This document shows positions 1-7,827 of a stretch of DNA of 60,015 bases, piece by piece. The stretch lies in NCBI GenBank assembly GCA_020430445.1, contig JAGQJZ010000005.1, positions 1 through 60,015 on the forward strand, given 5' to 3'. The notes beneath the pieces were generated by a model, which saw nothing but the letters and a program-made list of their open reading frames with translations, searched no databases and had not been told where the DNA came from. The DNA comes from Nitrospina sp. GTDB lineage: Bacteria > Nitrospinota > Nitrospinia > Nitrospinales > Nitrospinaceae. The position numbers and the translations under genes are program-made. Each line of letters starts with the position of its first letter. The stretch's first letter is position 1.

Positions 1-1
1 G

Positions 2-43
2 AAGTCCGGGCGCGACCGCAGCCACCTGCGCGTGATCAAATAG
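2..43 (+). CDS. C-terminal end of a truncated gene (unidentified)
   Basis: An open frame enters from the left edge and ends at TAG 41-43. The visible tail reads KSGRDRSHLRVIK, a basic C-terminus. Too little is present to assign a family, and the frame could be open by chance. The GC-rich third codon positions fit the coding style of the flanking genes. Confidence 0.3.
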   Translation, partial: KSGRDRSHLRVIK

Positions 44-263
44 GTTTTGCGCGTGACCGGGAGCGAGGGTCCGTGGCGGGGCCGGGACGCAGACCTGGAC
101 CCCCTGTTGGCGCGGTCCGGAGCTTGGGCGCGGGAACCGTCCGGTGGCGGGTTGAGGCGGGCGCTGTTTCCCGGGGCGTTTTTATTTCTTGTACGGGTGC
201 CGGGGAATGGTTTACACTGCACCTCCTGACTCTCCTTGCAGTCATCCCGGACAAACACATCAT

Positions 264-337
264 GGTGGGCGTAGCTCAGCTGGTAGAGCACTGGATTGTG
301 GCTCCAGTGGTCGCGGGTTCAAATCCCGTCGCTCACC
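264..337 (+). tRNA. tRNA-His (anticodon GTG)
   Basis: A full cloverleaf can be drawn. The 7-bp acceptor stem GTGGGCG (265-271) pairs with CGCTCAC (330-336), including one G-U pair. The anticodon stem CTGGA/TCCAG encloses the loop TTGTGGC, with GTG at 298-300. The T-loop is TTCAAAT. The extra G at 264 opposite C337 is the G-1:C73 identity pair of histidine tRNA. The 3' end runs CCT rather than CCA, so CCA is added after transcription. Confidence 0.95.
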
Positions 338-352
338 CCTCTTTTTCTCCAT

Positions 353-429
353 GCGCCCGTAGCTCAACTGGACAGAGCATCGGACTTCGGATCCGAGGGT
401 TGGGGGTTCGACTCCCTCCGGGCGTGCCA
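353..429 (+). tRNA. tRNA-Arg (anticodon TCG)
   Basis: The acceptor stem GCGCCCG (353-359) pairs with CGGGCGT (419-425). The anticodon stem TCGGA/TCCGA holds the loop CTTCGGA, with TCG at 387-389. Discriminator G426 is followed by an encoded CCA (427-429). The gene lies 15 nt after tRNA-His, so the two probably share a transcript. tRNA-His here lacks an encoded CCA while this one has it. Confidence 0.95.
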
Positions 430-568
430 TTCGCCATGGGGGCGGCGTCTTGGCGCGAACAATTTCAGCGATGGGTTTTACCGCAGAATCGATGCGGCTC
501 GTGTTGGCTCCGTCTTTCCGTTGTCCATTGAGCCTGAAGCTTGTCCTGATTGCTGAGAACCCAACCGT

Positions 569-602
569 GTCATTCTGAGCGAGCGCCAGCGACGCGAAGA
601 AT
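569..602 (-). repeat. Dispersed repeat copy A (imperfect palindrome)
   Basis: The plus strand reads TGTCATTCTGAGCGAGCG, then an insertion, then GACGCGAAGAATC. The complement is the same core as copies near 7341, 45344 and 56138: GATTCTTCG, a variable loop, CTCAGAATGACA. The flanking CGTCAAAAGC on the minus strand also resembles the leader of the other copies. The arms are self-complementary around the TTCG/CGAA centre, which suggests a REP-like element. Confidence 0.7.
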
Positions 603-680
603 CCCGCCGTTGCTTTTGACGTTTGGTTTTCACAATGGCGGCGCATTGAACACCCGAAAAAGGGATTGAATTCAACCGAC

Positions 681-1817
681 ATGGACCTCGAAAAAATCAG
701 GCACGAGTTTCCGGTGGTGGAACACCGGATTTTTTTTGACCACGCCCGCGTGGCGCCCCTGCCCCGGCGCGTCCGTGAAAAATGCGAAGCGTTCCTCAAG
801 GACGCGACCGAAAACGGCACGGCCAACTACCCGGCGTGGATGAAGGAGGTCGGGCGTGTGCGTGCGAGCTTCGCCAAATTCATCGGCGCGGGCGAGGACG
901 AGGTCGCCTTCATCAAGAACACCTCCGAGGGGATTTCGATTGTTGCCAACGGCATCGACTGGCAGCCCGGCGACAACGTGGTCATCCCGGACATCGAGTT
1001 CCCCGCCAACGTTTATCCGTGGATGAACCTTAAGGACCTCGGCGTCGAGACGCGTTTCGCCAAATCGGTCAAGGGCCGCGTTCCGTTCGAGCAGATCCGC
1101 ATGCAGGTCAACGACCGCACGCGCGTCATCTCGGTTTCTTCCGTCGAGGCCAACAGCGGCTTCCGCAACGATCTCGCGCAGATCGGGGCTTTCTGCAAAG
1201 AAAAGGGTATTCTCTTCTGTGTCGACGCGATCCAGAGCCTCGGCGTTCTGCCGATGGACGTGAAGAGGGATCACGTCGATTTCCTCGCCGCGGACGGGCA
1301 CAAGTGGCTGCTGTCGGTCGAGGGCCTTGGGGGATTCTATATTTCTCGCGAGGTGCTGGACAAAATCCGCGTCGTCAATGTGGGCTGGGACAGCGTCGTC
1401 GATGCGCAGAACTATATGGACATCAACTTCACGCTGCGGCCGGATGCGCGCCGCTTTGAGGAAGGCACCTTCAATACGCTCAGTATCCACGCCTTTGGCG
1501 CGGCGCTGTCTTTGTTCCACGAGGTGGGGATGGACACCATCTCCGAGCGCATCCTGCACCTCGGCGACCGCATCCTGGATCACCTGTGGAAACGCAACCT
1601 GAAGGTGATCAGTTCGACCGAACCCAGCGAGCGTTCCGGCGCGGTGTCGTTCACCGTCAAGCAGGACCTCGACCGCTTCCTGCAGTTCATGTCCTACCAC
1701 AGCGTGAGCCTGACCGTGCGCGACGGGCTCATCCGCCTCTCCCCGCACTTCTACAATACGGAAGACGAAGTCGACCGCTTCTTCGATCTGCTGGATGAAT
1801 TTCTCGGGCAGGAATAA
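681..1817 (+). CDS. PLP-dependent class V aminotransferase (cysteine desulfurase-like)
   Basis: A 378-residue fold-type I PLP enzyme of the class V family, which includes NifS/SufS-like desulfurases and related lyases. The phosphate-binding NTSEGI stretch lies near residue 80. FCVDAIQSLG carries the Asp that contacts the PLP ring nitrogen (near 182), and the Schiff-base Lys sits in DGHKWLL (near 208). Length is normal for the family. I see no obvious cysteine-loop that would settle desulfurase activity, so the substrate is open. ATG 681 gives the N-terminus typical of the family; an upstream TTG at 666 would add five residues. It is transcribed alone, convergent with the lipoprotein genes that follow. 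Confidence 0.85.
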   Translation: MDLEKIRHEFPVVEHRIFFDHARVAPLPRRVREKCEAFLKDATENGTANYPAWMKEVGRVRASFAKFIGAGEDEVAFIKNTSEGISIVANGIDWQPGDNVVIPDIEFPANVYPWMNLKDLGVETRFAKSVKGRVPFEQIRMQVNDRTRVISVSSVEANSGFRNDLAQIGAFCKEKGILFCVDAIQSLGVLPMDVKRDHVDFLAADGHKWLLSVEGLGGFYISREVLDKIRVVNVGWDSVVDAQNYMDINFTLRPDARRFEEGTFNTLSIHAFGAALSLFHEVGMDTISERILHLGDRILDHLWKRNLKVISSTEPSERSGAVSFTVKQDLDRFLQFMSYHSVSLTVRDGLIRLSPHFYNTEDEVDRFFDLLDEFLGQE

Positions 1818-1825
1818 AACGAAAA

Positions 1826-3073
1826 TTATTTCGTATTAACCGTGGTGATGATGGCGTTGATGCGCTCTCTGGACTTGAGTTCCTGCGAGGCTTTGAGCGC
1901 CGCCTGCCGGTCTTTGAATTTGTCGGCGTGGACGCGGTAGATTTTCTGGTCGTCCTTGGTGAACCAGCTGACGAAGGCATCGTGGCCCTGGCTCAACAGG
2001 GATTTCAGGGCGCGTTCGGCGAAGGCTTTGGTTTTGTACGCTCCTACCTGCAGGGTGTAAAGAACGCCGGTTGAGGGTTGTGATGTGTTGACGATGCGCA
2101 CGTTCTGCAGCTTGCGCACCGGTTTTTCTTGGGCGGGCTCAGGCGGTTTCGCCGTACTCACCCGGGTTACCTTGACCGTAGCGGGCGCGATCGAGGCCAC
2201 CTCCTGGCCCGGCGCCGCGCCCACAGGCTGGATTTTCCGCACCGGAGGTTTGGGGATGTCCATCGTCTCCCACAAGGGCGTGCGCGGTTTCGCGGGCGCT
2301 GTGCTCTGCTGCGCCGGCAGGGCTTTTTTATTGTGGTGCGTCTGGTTTTCCGCCACCTCGGCTTTCACCACGCGCTTGACCCGGCGCGCCGGGTGCCGTT
2401 CGCGGTGGTCGAGGTCCCGCGTCGCCGCCCGGGCGATCACGGTTTCTTCAAACTGCTCTTCCTTCTGCGCGCGTTCCGGCCGCTTGACCAGATTGGTCAG
2501 CTTGGTCACCATGGCGTGGGTGATGCGGTGCAGGTTCAGCTTGTTGGTGACGAACTGGATCGGCGCGAGGATGGCCGACGACATGCCGGTTGGTATCTTG
2601 CCGAGGCCCTGGAAATCCGACTCCGTCTGCTCCGCCCGCCAGAGGATTTCTCCGGTGCGCGTGTCGACCATCTGGACCGAGATATCGACTTCGATGGACG
2701 AGTGCAGGATCAGGTAATTGCGCCTGACCCGGTTGATGCGCGTGATCACCACCGCATCCGCCCCCAGCACCTCGCCCAGTTTCAGCGGGCTGATGCTTTT
2801 CAGTTCGGCGGGGCGGACCAGTTGGTTCTGTTTCAACAGGGAATCGACGACGTGCCGCTCCATGACCTGGAACCGCGCGTGCTGGAGGTTGGCGTGCAGG
2901 CTCTGGCGGAACATCGAGCTGGCTTCCTTCTGCCCGTCGCCGGTCTGCTCCGGCGGCAGGATGGCGACCACCTGCTGCCGCGACAGCTGGTTGAGGTTGC
3001 CGGAAATCTTGGTCTGCAACTGGCCGGTGCATCCCGTCACCAGCGTCAGCGCCATCAACAGTAGAAAGCGCAC
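1826..3073 (-). CDS. Lipoprotein with GNA1162/DUF799-like domain and C-terminal SPOR domain
   Basis: Predicted outer-membrane lipoprotein of about 415 residues. A short hydrophobic leader ends in LVTGC (lipobox, Cys near 15). An alpha/beta domain of the GNA1162/DUF799 type follows (motifs LGADAVVITRI, TGEILWRAEQTE), then a basic, proline-rich linker. The C-terminus is a SPOR repeat (YTLQVGAYKT...AERALKSLL...YRVHADKF), a fold known to bind denuded septal peptidoglycan. GTG 3073 puts the signal peptide at the N-terminus. The frame is open back to ATG 3214, which overlaps the stop of the upstream lipoprotein gene, but that start would place about 47 residues before the leader. The gene is probably co-transcribed with the related lipoprotein before it. 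Its physiological role is unknown. Confidence 0.8.
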   Translation of the reverse strand: MRFLLLMALTLVTGCTGQLQTKISGNLNQLSRQQVVAILPPEQTGDGQKEASSMFRQSLHANLQHARFQVMERHVVDSLLKQNQLVRPAELKSISPLKLGEVLGADAVVITRINRVRRNYLILHSSIEVDISVQMVDTRTGEILWRAEQTESDFQGLGKIPTGMSSAILAPIQFVTNKLNLHRITHAMVTKLTNLVKRPERAQKEEQFEETVIARAATRDLDHRERHPARRVKRVVKAEVAENQTHHNKKALPAQQSTAPAKPRTPLWETMDIPKPPVRKIQPVGAAPGQEVASIAPATVKVTRVSTAKPPEPAQEKPVRKLQNVRIVNTSQPSTGVLYTLQVGAYKTKAFAERALKSLLSQGHDAFVSWFTKDDQKIYRVHADKFKDRQAALKASQELKSRERINAIITTVNTK

Positions 3074-3206
3074 CCCCCACGACCGCCCCGGAACCCCCTC
3101 TGCCTTGTAAAGGGTTCGGGACGGGCACTGGGAGGTGATGCCTGTTGTCTCCCCCAATCCGGCCTGATACTTGTTCCGGGTCACGTGCCGTGACTCTGTC
3201 CCATTG

Positions 3207-4142
3207 CTACACATTGACTTTGGTCACCAGCGTGTTGAGTATTTTTTTTCCGATCAGGCCGTGATCGTCCTGGATGCGCCCGATGATGAGCGCGCGGTCG
3301 AAACGGTCTTCCGGTTTGACATGGTAGGCGCCCTGGTAAACGCCCGGCGCGATTTCCTGCATGGGCCAGTGGGTGATGGCGCTGCCGATGTCGAAAGAAG
3401 CGCGGAGCCCCGCGGGGCCCTGCAGCATCACTTCAATGGTGTCGCCCTCCTTGAGGGCCTGGCCCGGGCTGATGTTGGAGCTGAGGCCGGTGATCACCGG
3501 CGGGTGCACGGGCTGTGTGTCCAGTTTTCCCGGATCGGGAATCTTTTGCATGGCCTTGACCGCAAACACCTCGGCGGAGCGGTAATAGGCCAGTTGGGTC
3601 TCGGAATTGTTGATCTGGTCCTGCACCATGTTGACGATGGTGGATTGGGCGATGCCGGACAGGTCGATTTCGTGGTGGTCGAGTTTCCAGATGGGCAGGT
3701 TCTGTTTCAGGTCCCAGAATTCGATTTCCCCTTTGAGCCGGGTTTCGGCGTACACCCCGGCAGTGATGTTGCTGGCATCGACCACGCGGCCCAGGATCAC
3801 CGCGTCGACGCCGAGGACGCGCCTCAACTGGGAGGGCGGCGCCTTGTGAATGGCGGCCACGCTCCGGTACCCGGCGTTTTTCAACCGGCGGTCGATTTCA
3901 TCGAGCGGCATGTCGCGGTACCCGAGGTAGGTGAAATAGCTGAAAAACACCTTGCGGAAAATGACTTCGGGATTCCCGTCTCCGGTGAACTGCGGGTCGA
4001 TGGAGAAGGGGAGAACGGCGACGGTTTCCGGAACGGCGGTTTCTTCGAGGGGGCGGTAGAGCTGGATGTCCGGGCTGGTGCAGGCGGACAGGACAAGACA
4101 AGCGGTCAGAAAAAAGGATCGTATAAGGGGCCGGCTCAGCAT
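3207..4142 (-). CDS. Lipoprotein with GNA1162/DUF799-like domain and C-terminal beta domain
   Basis: A 311-residue lipoprotein: leader with lipobox LSAC (Cys21), then a GNA1162-like domain (AVLPFSIDPQ, LGVDAVILGRVVDAS, then an aromatic-rich strand ending IWKLDHHEIDL). The last 90 residues look like a separate beta-sandwich module (PPVITGL...GDTIEV...PGVYQGAYHV...IQDDHG). It is the first gene of a leftward pair; the second is a diverged homologue with a SPOR domain, and the ends overlap by 8 nt if ATG 3214 is used there. A purine-rich GGGTGGTGA lies just before ATG 4142. Two related surface lipoproteins in tandem suggest a complex; the function is not known. Confidence 0.8.
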   Translation of the reverse strand: MLSRPLIRSFFLTACLVLSACTSPDIQLYRPLEETAVPETVAVLPFSIDPQFTGDGNPEVIFRKVFFSYFTYLGYRDMPLDEIDRRLKNAGYRSVAAIHKAPPSQLRRVLGVDAVILGRVVDASNITAGVYAETRLKGEIEFWDLKQNLPIWKLDHHEIDLSGIAQSTIVNMVQDQINNSETQLAYYRSAEVFAVKAMQKIPDPGKLDTQPVHPPVITGLSSNISPGQALKEGDTIEVMLQGPAGLRASFDIGSAITHWPMQEIAPGVYQGAYHVKPEDRFDRALIIGRIQDDHGLIGKKILNTLVTKVNV

Positions 4143-4572
4143 CGGGTCACCACCCGTCCGTGATCAATTAACCACATAAATTTCAATGAATTATGATGGT
4201 TGCGTTCGGTGTCAATCACTATAGGGCAGGCCCCTTTTCTTGTCAATAAATTAATGTTAATTTGTTAAAATTAAGTGTCGGCTCCGCTGGCTGCAAGTCC
4301 CTTGGTTTTAATTGGGTAAGAGCTTTAGGTTACCAAAAACCCGCTGGCGGATGGAACCCTGAAAAAAAGGGGTTTTCCGGCGGCGGCTGGGGGGATTCCG
4401 TGGAATAAACACTGCTTGATCCCTCAAAATAACTTTGGTAACTTTCTAGATGGAATTCAATACACAGGTGGGTATTTCCGGCAGCCCGTGGTGAATCCGG
4501 GTTCCCGTTTGAAACCAGTTCTTCTGGAATTTTATTGTAACAATCGGTCAACCTGAAAGGAGACCTTTCTCC
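4143..4572. other. Divergent intergenic region, AT-rich
   Basis: 430 bases between the leftward lipoprotein pair and rightward mlaC. Bases 4236-4275 are strikingly AT-rich (TTGTCAATAAATTAATG and onward) and look promoter-like, but no clean -35/-10 pair with 16-18 nt spacing is visible. Bases 4340-4400 can fold imperfectly (GGAACCCT against AGGGGTTTTCC). No convincing gene: the only open frame (4330-4551, minus) lacks a ribosome site and family features. Confidence 0.5.
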
Positions 4573-5220
4573 ATGACGAGACGGAAAAAAAATTCTCTTT
4601 GGGCGATTGCCGGCCTGGCCGTGGTCAGTCTGGCGGTTCTGGTGTCCAGCCCTTCCAGCATCCGCGCCAGTGCCATCGCCGATGATCTGAAATCAACCAT
4701 CGACAATGTCATCAAGGTTGTCACCGATCCGGCCTACAAGGGCGACAAGGGCAAGCGGCGGCAGAAGCTGCGGGACATCATCACGCCCATGTTCAATTAC
4801 CATGAAATGGGAAAACGCGCCCTGGGCAAGAAAGACTGGGTGGAGAGAACCCAGGATGAACAGAAACAGTTCATCGACCTGTTCGGCAAGCTCCTCGAAA
4901 ACTCCTACGCCAGCAAGATCGAATCCTATCAGGACGAAGAGATCGTCTACGGCGACGAGATCGTGAAGGGCAAGTACGCCATGGTGAAAACCAAGATCGT
5001 GCGCAAGGACGACACCATCAACGTCGATTACAAGCTGATCAACGGCGGCGCGGACTGGCGGGTGTACGACTTCGTGATCGAGGATGTGAGCATGATTCGC
5101 AACTACCATTCCCAGTTTTCGAAAATCATCCGCAAGGACTCCTTCCAGGCCCTGATCGACAAAATGTCGAAAAAGGTCGGTGATCTCGAAAAAGGCGGTC
5201 CGGATGGCGATGAGCTGTAA
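4573..5220 (+). CDS. mlaC: MlaC/Ttg2D-family phospholipid-binding protein
   Basis: A 215-residue periplasmic protein with a basic N-terminus and hydrophobic leader (residues 10-33, ending near SIRASA). The mature part has the MlaC pattern: ITPMFNYHEMGKRALGKKDW, then TQDEQKQFIDLFGKLLENSYASKI, a beta-rich half with DTINVDYKLINGGADWRVYDFVIEDVSM, and the terminal helix. In known systems MlaC shuttles phospholipid between the outer-membrane lipoprotein MlaA and the MlaFEDB inner-membrane complex. None of those partners is adjacent, so this is an orphan copy. A strong GGAGA lies 8-12 nt before ATG 4573, and a terminator follows at 5248. Confidence 0.9.
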   Translation: MTRRKKNSLWAIAGLAVVSLAVLVSSPSSIRASAIADDLKSTIDNVIKVVTDPAYKGDKGKRRQKLRDIITPMFNYHEMGKRALGKKDWVERTQDEQKQFIDLFGKLLENSYASKIESYQDEEIVYGDEIVKGKYAMVKTKIVRKDDTINVDYKLINGGADWRVYDFVIEDVSMIRNYHSQFSKIIRKDSFQALIDKMSKKVGDLEKGGPDGDEL

Positions 5221-5247
5221 GCCTCGGATTTGTTAAAGGTATTCCAG

Positions 5248-5283
5248 AAAGCCGGTGGCCCGTTCCACCGGCTTTTCTTTTTT
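5248..5283 (+). terminator. Rho-independent terminator after mlaC
   Basis: The stem AAAGCCGGTGG (5248-5258) pairs with CCACCGGCTTT (5265-5275) around the loop CCCGTT, followed by TTTTCTTTTTT. It lies 28 nt after the mlaC stop and 23 nt before the next start codon, so mlaC and the sugar kinase are probably separate units. Confidence 0.9.
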
Positions 5284-5305
5284 CCCCACCTTCGTGTGAT
5301 ATCCC

Positions 5306-6304
5306 ATGTTGATTGAAAGTTCGGCCCCGGCACGCATCGACCTGGCCGGAGGCACGCTCGACCTGTGGCCGCTGCACCTGTTTTTCGACAATCCCCCGAC
5401 CCTGAACGCGGCGATCGACCTCTACGCCCGGGTGACGCTGAAAACGCGGCGCGACCGGGCATTCACCGTCGAATCGAAGGACCTCGGGCAGAAGGCGCGG
5501 TTTGCCTCCATCGAAAACCTGCCGGAGCGGCATCCGCTGGAATTGATCCTGCGCCTGGTCCGCTTTTACCGGCCGAAAACGGGGCTCGACATCGTCACCG
5601 AATGCCAGGCCCCGGCGGGTTCCGGCATCGGCGGGTCGTCGGCGCTGAACGTCGCCCTCAACGGGGCGCTCAACCGGCTCACCGGCAGCCGCTACCCGCG
5701 CGAACGGCTGGTGGAGATCGCCAAAAATATCGAAACGCAGGTCATCCGCGTCCCCGCCGGTATCCAGGATTATTACTCCGCTCTCAACGGCGGGGCCCAG
5801 GCCATCGACCCGGCCTGCGACGGGGTGAACACGCGCGCGCTGCCGTTGGACCTGGTCCACCTGACCCGCCATTTCGTGTTGTGCTTCACGGGCAGGCCCC
5901 GGGCTTCGGGCATCAACAACTGGCAGGTCTTCCAGGATGTGGTCAACGCCCGGAAAAAAACACACCGGGAACTGGCGGTCATCGGCGAGGTCAGCCGCGC
6001 AATGGAAATGGAACTGGCGGCGGGGCGTTTGGATAGGTTCCCCGGCCTGTTCGATGCCGAATGGCAGGCCCGCAAGCGGCTGGCCCCGGGGATCGCCACG
6101 CCGGAAATGGAGAAACTGATCAAGACCGCCCGCAAGGCCGGGGCCCTGGCGGCGAAGGTGTGTGGCGCCGGAGGCGGCGGCTGCGTGGCTTTTTTCACCC
6201 TGCCGGAGACCAAAACCACCGTGATGCAGGCCCTGGAATCCGCCGGAGGCCGCGTTTTGCCTTTCCGCTTTGTCAAAAGGGGACTGGTGGTGAAAACGCT
6301 TTAG
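5306..6304 (+). CDS. GHMP-family sugar kinase (HddA-like)
   Basis: A 332-residue GHMP kinase. The N-terminal SAPARIDLAGGTLD motif (residues 6-19) and the ATP-binding glycine loop PAGSGIGGSSA (103-113) are present, as is the C-terminal CGAGGGGCVAFF (286-297). The overall layout resembles D-glycero-D-manno-heptose 7-phosphate kinases and L-fucose kinase-like GHMP members. It probably makes a sugar-1-phosphate for a nucleotide-sugar pathway. No heptose isomerase or phosphatase lies next to it, so the substrate cannot be fixed. A nucleotidyltransferase of matching chemistry lies at 15498 in the glycan island. Confidence 0.85.
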   Translation: MLIESSAPARIDLAGGTLDLWPLHLFFDNPPTLNAAIDLYARVTLKTRRDRAFTVESKDLGQKARFASIENLPERHPLELILRLVRFYRPKTGLDIVTECQAPAGSGIGGSSALNVALNGALNRLTGSRYPRERLVEIAKNIETQVIRVPAGIQDYYSALNGGAQAIDPACDGVNTRALPLDLVHLTRHFVLCFTGRPRASGINNWQVFQDVVNARKKTHRELAVIGEVSRAMEMELAAGRLDRFPGLFDAEWQARKRLAPGIATPEMEKLIKTARKAGALAAKVCGAGGGGCVAFFTLPETKTTVMQALESAGGRVLPFRFVKRGLVVKTL

Positions 6305-6339
6305 AGTGGCAATAGACTTCCCCGGGCCGTTCTCTGGGT

Positions 6340-6345
6340 TATAAT
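6340..6345 (+). promoter_or_regulatory. Candidate -10 box (TATAAT) before the TPR gene
   Basis: A perfect TATAAT lies 36 nt before ATG 6382 in the short gap after the sugar kinase. No good -35 is visible at 17 nt. The nearest candidate, TAGACT (6313-6318), gives a 21-nt spacer, so the call rests on the -10 box alone. Confidence 0.35.
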
Positions 6346-6381
6346 AAATAGAACAACGGCTCCCTCCCTCTGGGTGAGGTC

Positions 6382-7161
6382 ATGCAGGATCCAAAAAACA
6401 AAGTGAAACTTGCGCTCATCGCCTGTGGTTTTATTTTGTTGCTCTTGTTGCCCTTCGCTCTCATGCGTGAAACCACGCCTGTGGCGACGATGTCCAAGGA
6501 CGACACGATCAATCCCTACCCCGCGCCAAGCGACGAGGCCTCCGCCCTGGTTCAGAAAGCGGCGGAAAACTATTTTTACCGCGAGTTCAAGCAGGGCGCG
6601 GACAATTACCGCAAAGCCATCGCCATTTACGAATCACGCAACGATTATCCCCACGTCGCGAAGACCTATCACAGCCTGGGCGACCTCTACGTCTGGGCGC
6701 ACCAGCCGGAAGAGGCGGAGAAGAACTACCAGCTTGCCGCCGATTTCCATGAGCAGGTGAAGAACCCCATGGGCAAGGCGGAAAGCTTGATGGAGATCGG
6801 GGAGATTTACAAGAAGGCGGAGCGGTTTGAAGAGGCCGAATCGTGGTACCTGAAATCCCTCGTGGCGCTGGAGGGAATGGAACCGAACCGGGTGCACGGT
6901 CAGGTGCAGGAAGCGCGGGGCCACAACCACTGGGCCAACAACAAGCTGACCGAAGCCATTGACGCGTTTACCGAAGCCAAAAAAGTCTATTCGGGCCTGC
7001 ACTACAACCTGGGGGTGGAGCACATCACCAACGTGATCTTCCGGCTGGAGCACAACAAGGAGCGCATGCACAAACACGCCGTGCGCGAAGGCGCGTTTGA
7101 AAACGAATACCGCCACGAGCGCGAACAGGAACCCGCTCCCGCCCCGCCGCAATCGCATTAG
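6382..7161 (+). CDS. Membrane-anchored TPR protein
   Basis: 259 residues: an N-terminal membrane segment (about residues 10-27, very Leu-rich), then tetratricopeptide-like helix pairs with the usual small and aromatic positions (NYFYREFKQGADNYRKAIAI; AKTYHSLGDLYVWAHQPEEA; AESLMEIGEIYKKAERFEEA; ARGHNHWANNKLTEAIDAFT). The C-terminal 40 residues are charged and proline-rich. TPR arrays bind partner proteins; the partner is unknown. A single gene with its own likely promoter, facing the GDT1-like gene. Confidence 0.75.
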   Translation: MQDPKNKVKLALIACGFILLLLLPFALMRETTPVATMSKDDTINPYPAPSDEASALVQKAAENYFYREFKQGADNYRKAIAIYESRNDYPHVAKTYHSLGDLYVWAHQPEEAEKNYQLAADFHEQVKNPMGKAESLMEIGEIYKKAERFEEAESWYLKSLVALEGMEPNRVHGQVQEARGHNHWANNKLTEAIDAFTEAKKVYSGLHYNLGVEHITNVIFRLEHNKERMHKHAVREGAFENEYRHEREQEPAPAPPQSH

Positions 7162-7456
7162 CCTGTTGGCTTCCGCCGGACGACTTAGGGTCACTTATCA
7201 CTAGGGGCAACTTAGTAAAAGGGTCGAGTCTCTTATTGGCTTATAGTTGGTGTGGTATCAGTTTTTTGGATGAGCAATGAAGTTCCTTCCTTGCGAAGAA
7301 GGCCTTTGTAAAAAAAATCAAAAACGAAAATCCAAGGCGAGATTCTTCGCTTCGCTCAGAATGACACGTTGGGTGAGGTTTAAGCGGTTTCGTCATTGCG
7401 GGGAGTAGGGCGGAACCCGTCCCGGCCGGATGCAGGGGAATGGAGCGATTCCTGAA
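7162..7456. other. Convergent intergenic region with repeat elements
   Basis: 295 bases between convergent genes. It holds dispersed repeat copy B (7318-7368). It then holds a second degenerate stretch beginning CGTCATTGCGGGGAG near 7391, which resembles another common intergenic repeat style. No gene is visible. Confidence 0.5.
7318..7368 (+). repeat. Dispersed repeat copy B
   Basis: The leader TCAAAAACGAAAATCCAAGG is followed by CGAGATTCTTCG, CTTCGCTCAGAATGACAC. It matches copy C (45321-45374) almost base for base over about 50 nt; C has one extra G before CTTCG and one extra C before CTCAG. The core folds on itself (GAAGCGAAGAATC complement). Confidence 0.8.
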
Positions 7457-7753
7457 TCAGGACATGGGGCCGCCGAGTGAAGCGCGGGACGCGTCCCAGA
7501 TCATCCAGGCGCCGATGACGACGAACCCGATTCCTGCCGCCCATTTGATTTTCTCGGGGGAGATCAGGTCTTTGATCTGGGAGCCCACCAATACCGCCAG
7601 GAAACAGCTCAATACGAGGGCGAGCGACGAGGCGATGAACACCCCGACGGGACTCAGATTTTTTTCCGTGGAAAAGAGAAGGGTCGCCAACTGGGTCTTG
7701 TCTCCCAACTCGGCGAGAAAAACGCTGATAAAAACCACCCACAGGTTTTGCAT
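7457..7753 (-). CDS. Half-size GDT1/TMEM165 (UPF0016) family membrane transporter
   Basis: A 98-residue protein with three hydrophobic segments and the signature ELGDKT at residues 15-20, which lines the cation path in this family. Known members (yeast Gdt1, bacterial MneA/Mnx) move Mn2+ or Ca2+ and normally carry two such repeats in about 190 residues. This protein has only one, so it would have to pair with itself or with another half. ATG 7753 is preferred because AGGAG lies just before it; the frame continues open to 7810 without family features. No yybP-ykoY-like leader fits in the 74 nt upstream. Last gene of the leftward pepA group. Confidence 0.8.
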   Translation of the reverse strand: MQNLWVVFISVFLAELGDKTQLATLLFSTEKNLSPVGVFIASSLALVLSCFLAVLVGSQIKDLISPEKIKWAAGIGFVVIGAWMIWDASRASLGGPMS

Positions 7754-7827
7754 GGAAGACTCCTGAAATGTTGTGCCCTTGCAGGGCGGCCGGAATTGAC
7801 GTTGGTGCAACGGGAGGGAAGGACAGC

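Noticed and set aside
672..1748. Long minus-strand open frame opposite the class V aminotransferase
   Set aside because: It is the antisense shadow of a gene with clear PLP-enzyme motifs; high GC keeps the opposite frame open.
4330..4551. Minus-strand open frame of 73 codons before mlaC
   Set aside because: It lies in a promoter-like AT-rich gap, lacks a ribosome site and has no conserved features.
7754..7827. yybP-ykoY manganese riboswitch upstream of the GDT1-like gene
   Set aside because: Such riboswitches often precede this family, but only 74 nt are available and no matching helices are visible.
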